Source of the DNA: Candidatus Zixiibacteriota bacterium
GTDB lineage: Bacteria > Zixibacteria > MSB-5A5 > GN15 > FEB-12
Direction: 5' to 3'
NCBI GenBank assembly: GCA_018816665.1
Contig: JAHIVM010000299.1
Location: 1-6,010 of the forward strand
DNA: 6,010 nucleotides
Shown here: positions 4,880-6,010 of the stretch, one piece after another
How positions within the stretch are numbered: the stretch's first letter is position 1
Layout: every line of letters starts with the position of its first letter
Translations under genes and position numbers: made by a program
Notes under the pieces: model-generated
Seen by the model: only the letters and a program-made list of their open reading frames with translations
The model's database searches: none
Told to the model about the DNA's origin: nothing

Positions 4880-6010
4880 ATGCGATTCGTAAAGATCCCG
4901 CTGCTGTGTCTGTTGTCGATCATGATACTGTCGTCCGGTGCGTGGGCGCAGTACATAGGTTGTGAAGACCTGCTGAAGTCGTCGACAGATTCGCTAAGGT
5001 TGCCGTATCTGATCAAGCAGGCGGCCGGTGATACGTTGTTGTTGCCGGTTAGTCTGGGCAACGATTCAATGGTAAACGCCTTTCAGATCCTGATCCAGTT
5101 TGACACCACCTGGCTGCGCCCGGCATTCAGAATTGATTCTTTCTGTACCGGCACCGACGGCGACGGGTTGTGTACGGCCTACACAATCGACTCGAGTTAT
5201 GTGCAGCACATAATTCTCTCGGATCGGTTCCTGAAAGACTCTGTCATCAGTTTCGTTCCGCCGGTAACAGACACCATTACGAAGTTCCTGGCCAATCTGT
5301 GGCAGAACCGGACGGACGTGGTTTCCTGCAGCTTCCTGCCCGATCTGGCGGACTTTGATACCGTTATGCCGGGTTACGATGCCCTTTTTGGTATCAAGTT
5401 TGTACTGAGCGACACCATGCCAACGGGGCAGTTGACGCAGCTGAACTTCTTCGAGAGCGACATCTACACCATTAATGATGTTGTGTTTCCGCCGGAAACC
5501 ACGTTCTACGATGGCTGCTATTCGTCGCAGATGAACACTATCTGGCGGCCGGTTGCCAGCAATCCGGACTCATCGGTTGAGTACCAGGTCTACCCGAAAA
5601 CGTCGGCCAATTTCCCGTACTACGTGCAGGAAGGTGTTCCGACTGTGGGACCGCAGATTACTACCTTTACGGCAACCCCGAACTCGTTCCAGGTGGGCGG
5701 ATCAACCAGCCTGTCCTGGGCCACCGCCAATGCGGATTCGGCGTTCATTATCAACAACGCCACGTCGACTAAAATCAGCAATGCGGCCAACGACGGCCGG
5801 GTGAGCGGCTCGTTTGCCATCTCCGGTCTGGCCGTAGGTACATACAGTTTCCGCTGTCAGGCCTGGGGATCGGGGCAGACCGTTACGCGCGATATTGCGG
5901 TGGAAGTTACCACCGGGACAGTTGATCCCGACGCACCGGTTATCAACGTCTCCGCCACGGCAACCTCGTACAACCAGGGTGAACTGATTACCTTCACGGT
6001 CACCGCGACC
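4880..6010 (+). CDS. Secreted protein, 5' part: signal peptide, cohesin-like domain, Ig-like repeats
   Basis: The frame is open from ATG 4880 to the right edge, 377 codons without a stop, so the 3' end is missing. Residues 1-23 form a Sec signal peptide (MRFVKIP, a leucine-rich core, cleavage AWA|Q). Residues 41-215 resemble the cohesin-like domains of the two upstream genes, with an AFQILIQFD strand and a later GIKFVLSDTMPTG segment typical of the second half of that fold. Residues 255-345 are an Ig-like domain of the type FTATPNSFQVGGSTSLSW, and a further Ig-like repeat begins near 352 (APVINVSATATSYNQGE). Six cysteines remain after signal cleavage. It lies 58 bp after the second gene with no convincing terminator or promoter between, so co-transcription is likely. 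Dockerin and sorting-tail modules, if present, lie beyond the edge. The product is inferred to be an extracellular surface protein; the exact function is unknown. Confidence 0.9.
   Translation, partial: MRFVKIPLLCLLSIMILSSGAWAQYIGCEDLLKSSTDSLRLPYLIKQAAGDTLLLPVSLGNDSMVNAFQILIQFDTTWLRPAFRIDSFCTGTDGDGLCTAYTIDSSYVQHIILSDRFLKDSVISFVPPVTDTITKFLANLWQNRTDVVSCSFLPDLADFDTVMPGYDALFGIKFVLSDTMPTGQLTQLNFFESDIYTINDVVFPPETTFYDGCYSSQMNTIWRPVASNPDSSVEYQVYPKTSANFPYYVQEGVPTVGPQITTFTATPNSFQVGGSTSLSWATANADSAFIINNATSTKISNAANDGRVSGSFAISGLAVGTYSFRCQAWGSGQTVTRDIAVEVTTGTVDPDAPVINVSATATSYNQGELITFTVTAT

Noticed and set aside
4621..5061. 146-codon - strand frame spanning the junction of the second and third genes
   Set aside because: It is antisense to the end of one gene and the signal peptide of the next, and has no motif of its own.
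5170..5804. Short + strand frames at 5170-5358 and 5553-5804
   Set aside because: They are out of frame with the 377-codon open frame from 4880, which has a signal peptide and recognisable domains and explains this DNA.
1..6010. CRISPR array, tRNA, rRNA or insertion sequence
   Set aside because: No regularly spaced direct repeats, cloverleaf, rRNA-like stretch or transposase was seen on either strand.

Overview
The window shows three large secreted-protein genes on the + strand, separated by one long regulatory gap. The two complete C-termini both end in a conserved tail built around the motif QNYPNPFNP and closing on a Lys-rich end (KKAILLK, KKMMLLK). Both proteins also carry the dockerin-like signature GDINLNG followed by a helix of the type FTNYFI/FTNHFI. 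From memory of family patterns, this combination is typical of uncultivated lineages of the FCB superphylum, with Zixibacteria the best guess and Latescibacteria, Marinimicrobia or KSB1-type lineages as alternatives. No rRNA, tRNA, mobile element, CRISPR array or enzyme gene was seen, so the taxonomic call is an inference.

Layout. From the left edge to 1796 is the 3' part of a large multidomain surface protein: tandem Ig-like repeats, a Cys-rich cohesin-like domain, a dockerin-like pair, a beta-rich domain and a sorting tail. A strong hairpin terminator follows at 1818-1854. From 1797 to 2385 I see no credible gene. This gap holds several inverted repeats, a well-formed sigma70-type promoter (TTGACG, 17 bp, TATATT) with an inverted repeat over its -35 box, and a roughly 170-nt potentially structured leader. 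From 2386 to 4821 is a complete 811-residue secreted protein: signal peptide, cohesin-like, two Ig-like, cohesin-like, dockerin-like, beta domain, sorting tail. After 58 bp a third secreted protein begins at 4880 and runs off the right edge with no stop. It has a signal peptide, a cohesin-like domain and Ig-like repeats, and is probably co-transcribed with the second gene.

How they may work together. All three proteins carry a cohesin-like fold, and the first two also carry a dockerin-like module. In cellulosomes these two modules bind one another across proteins. Here both occur within single polypeptides that end in a surface-sorting tail, which suggests a self-assembling or cross-linked extracellular layer or appendage. 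That is an inference from domain content. The first gene has the strict codon choice of a very highly expressed gene, while the second does not, so the first may encode a bulk structural component and the second a lower-copy partner.
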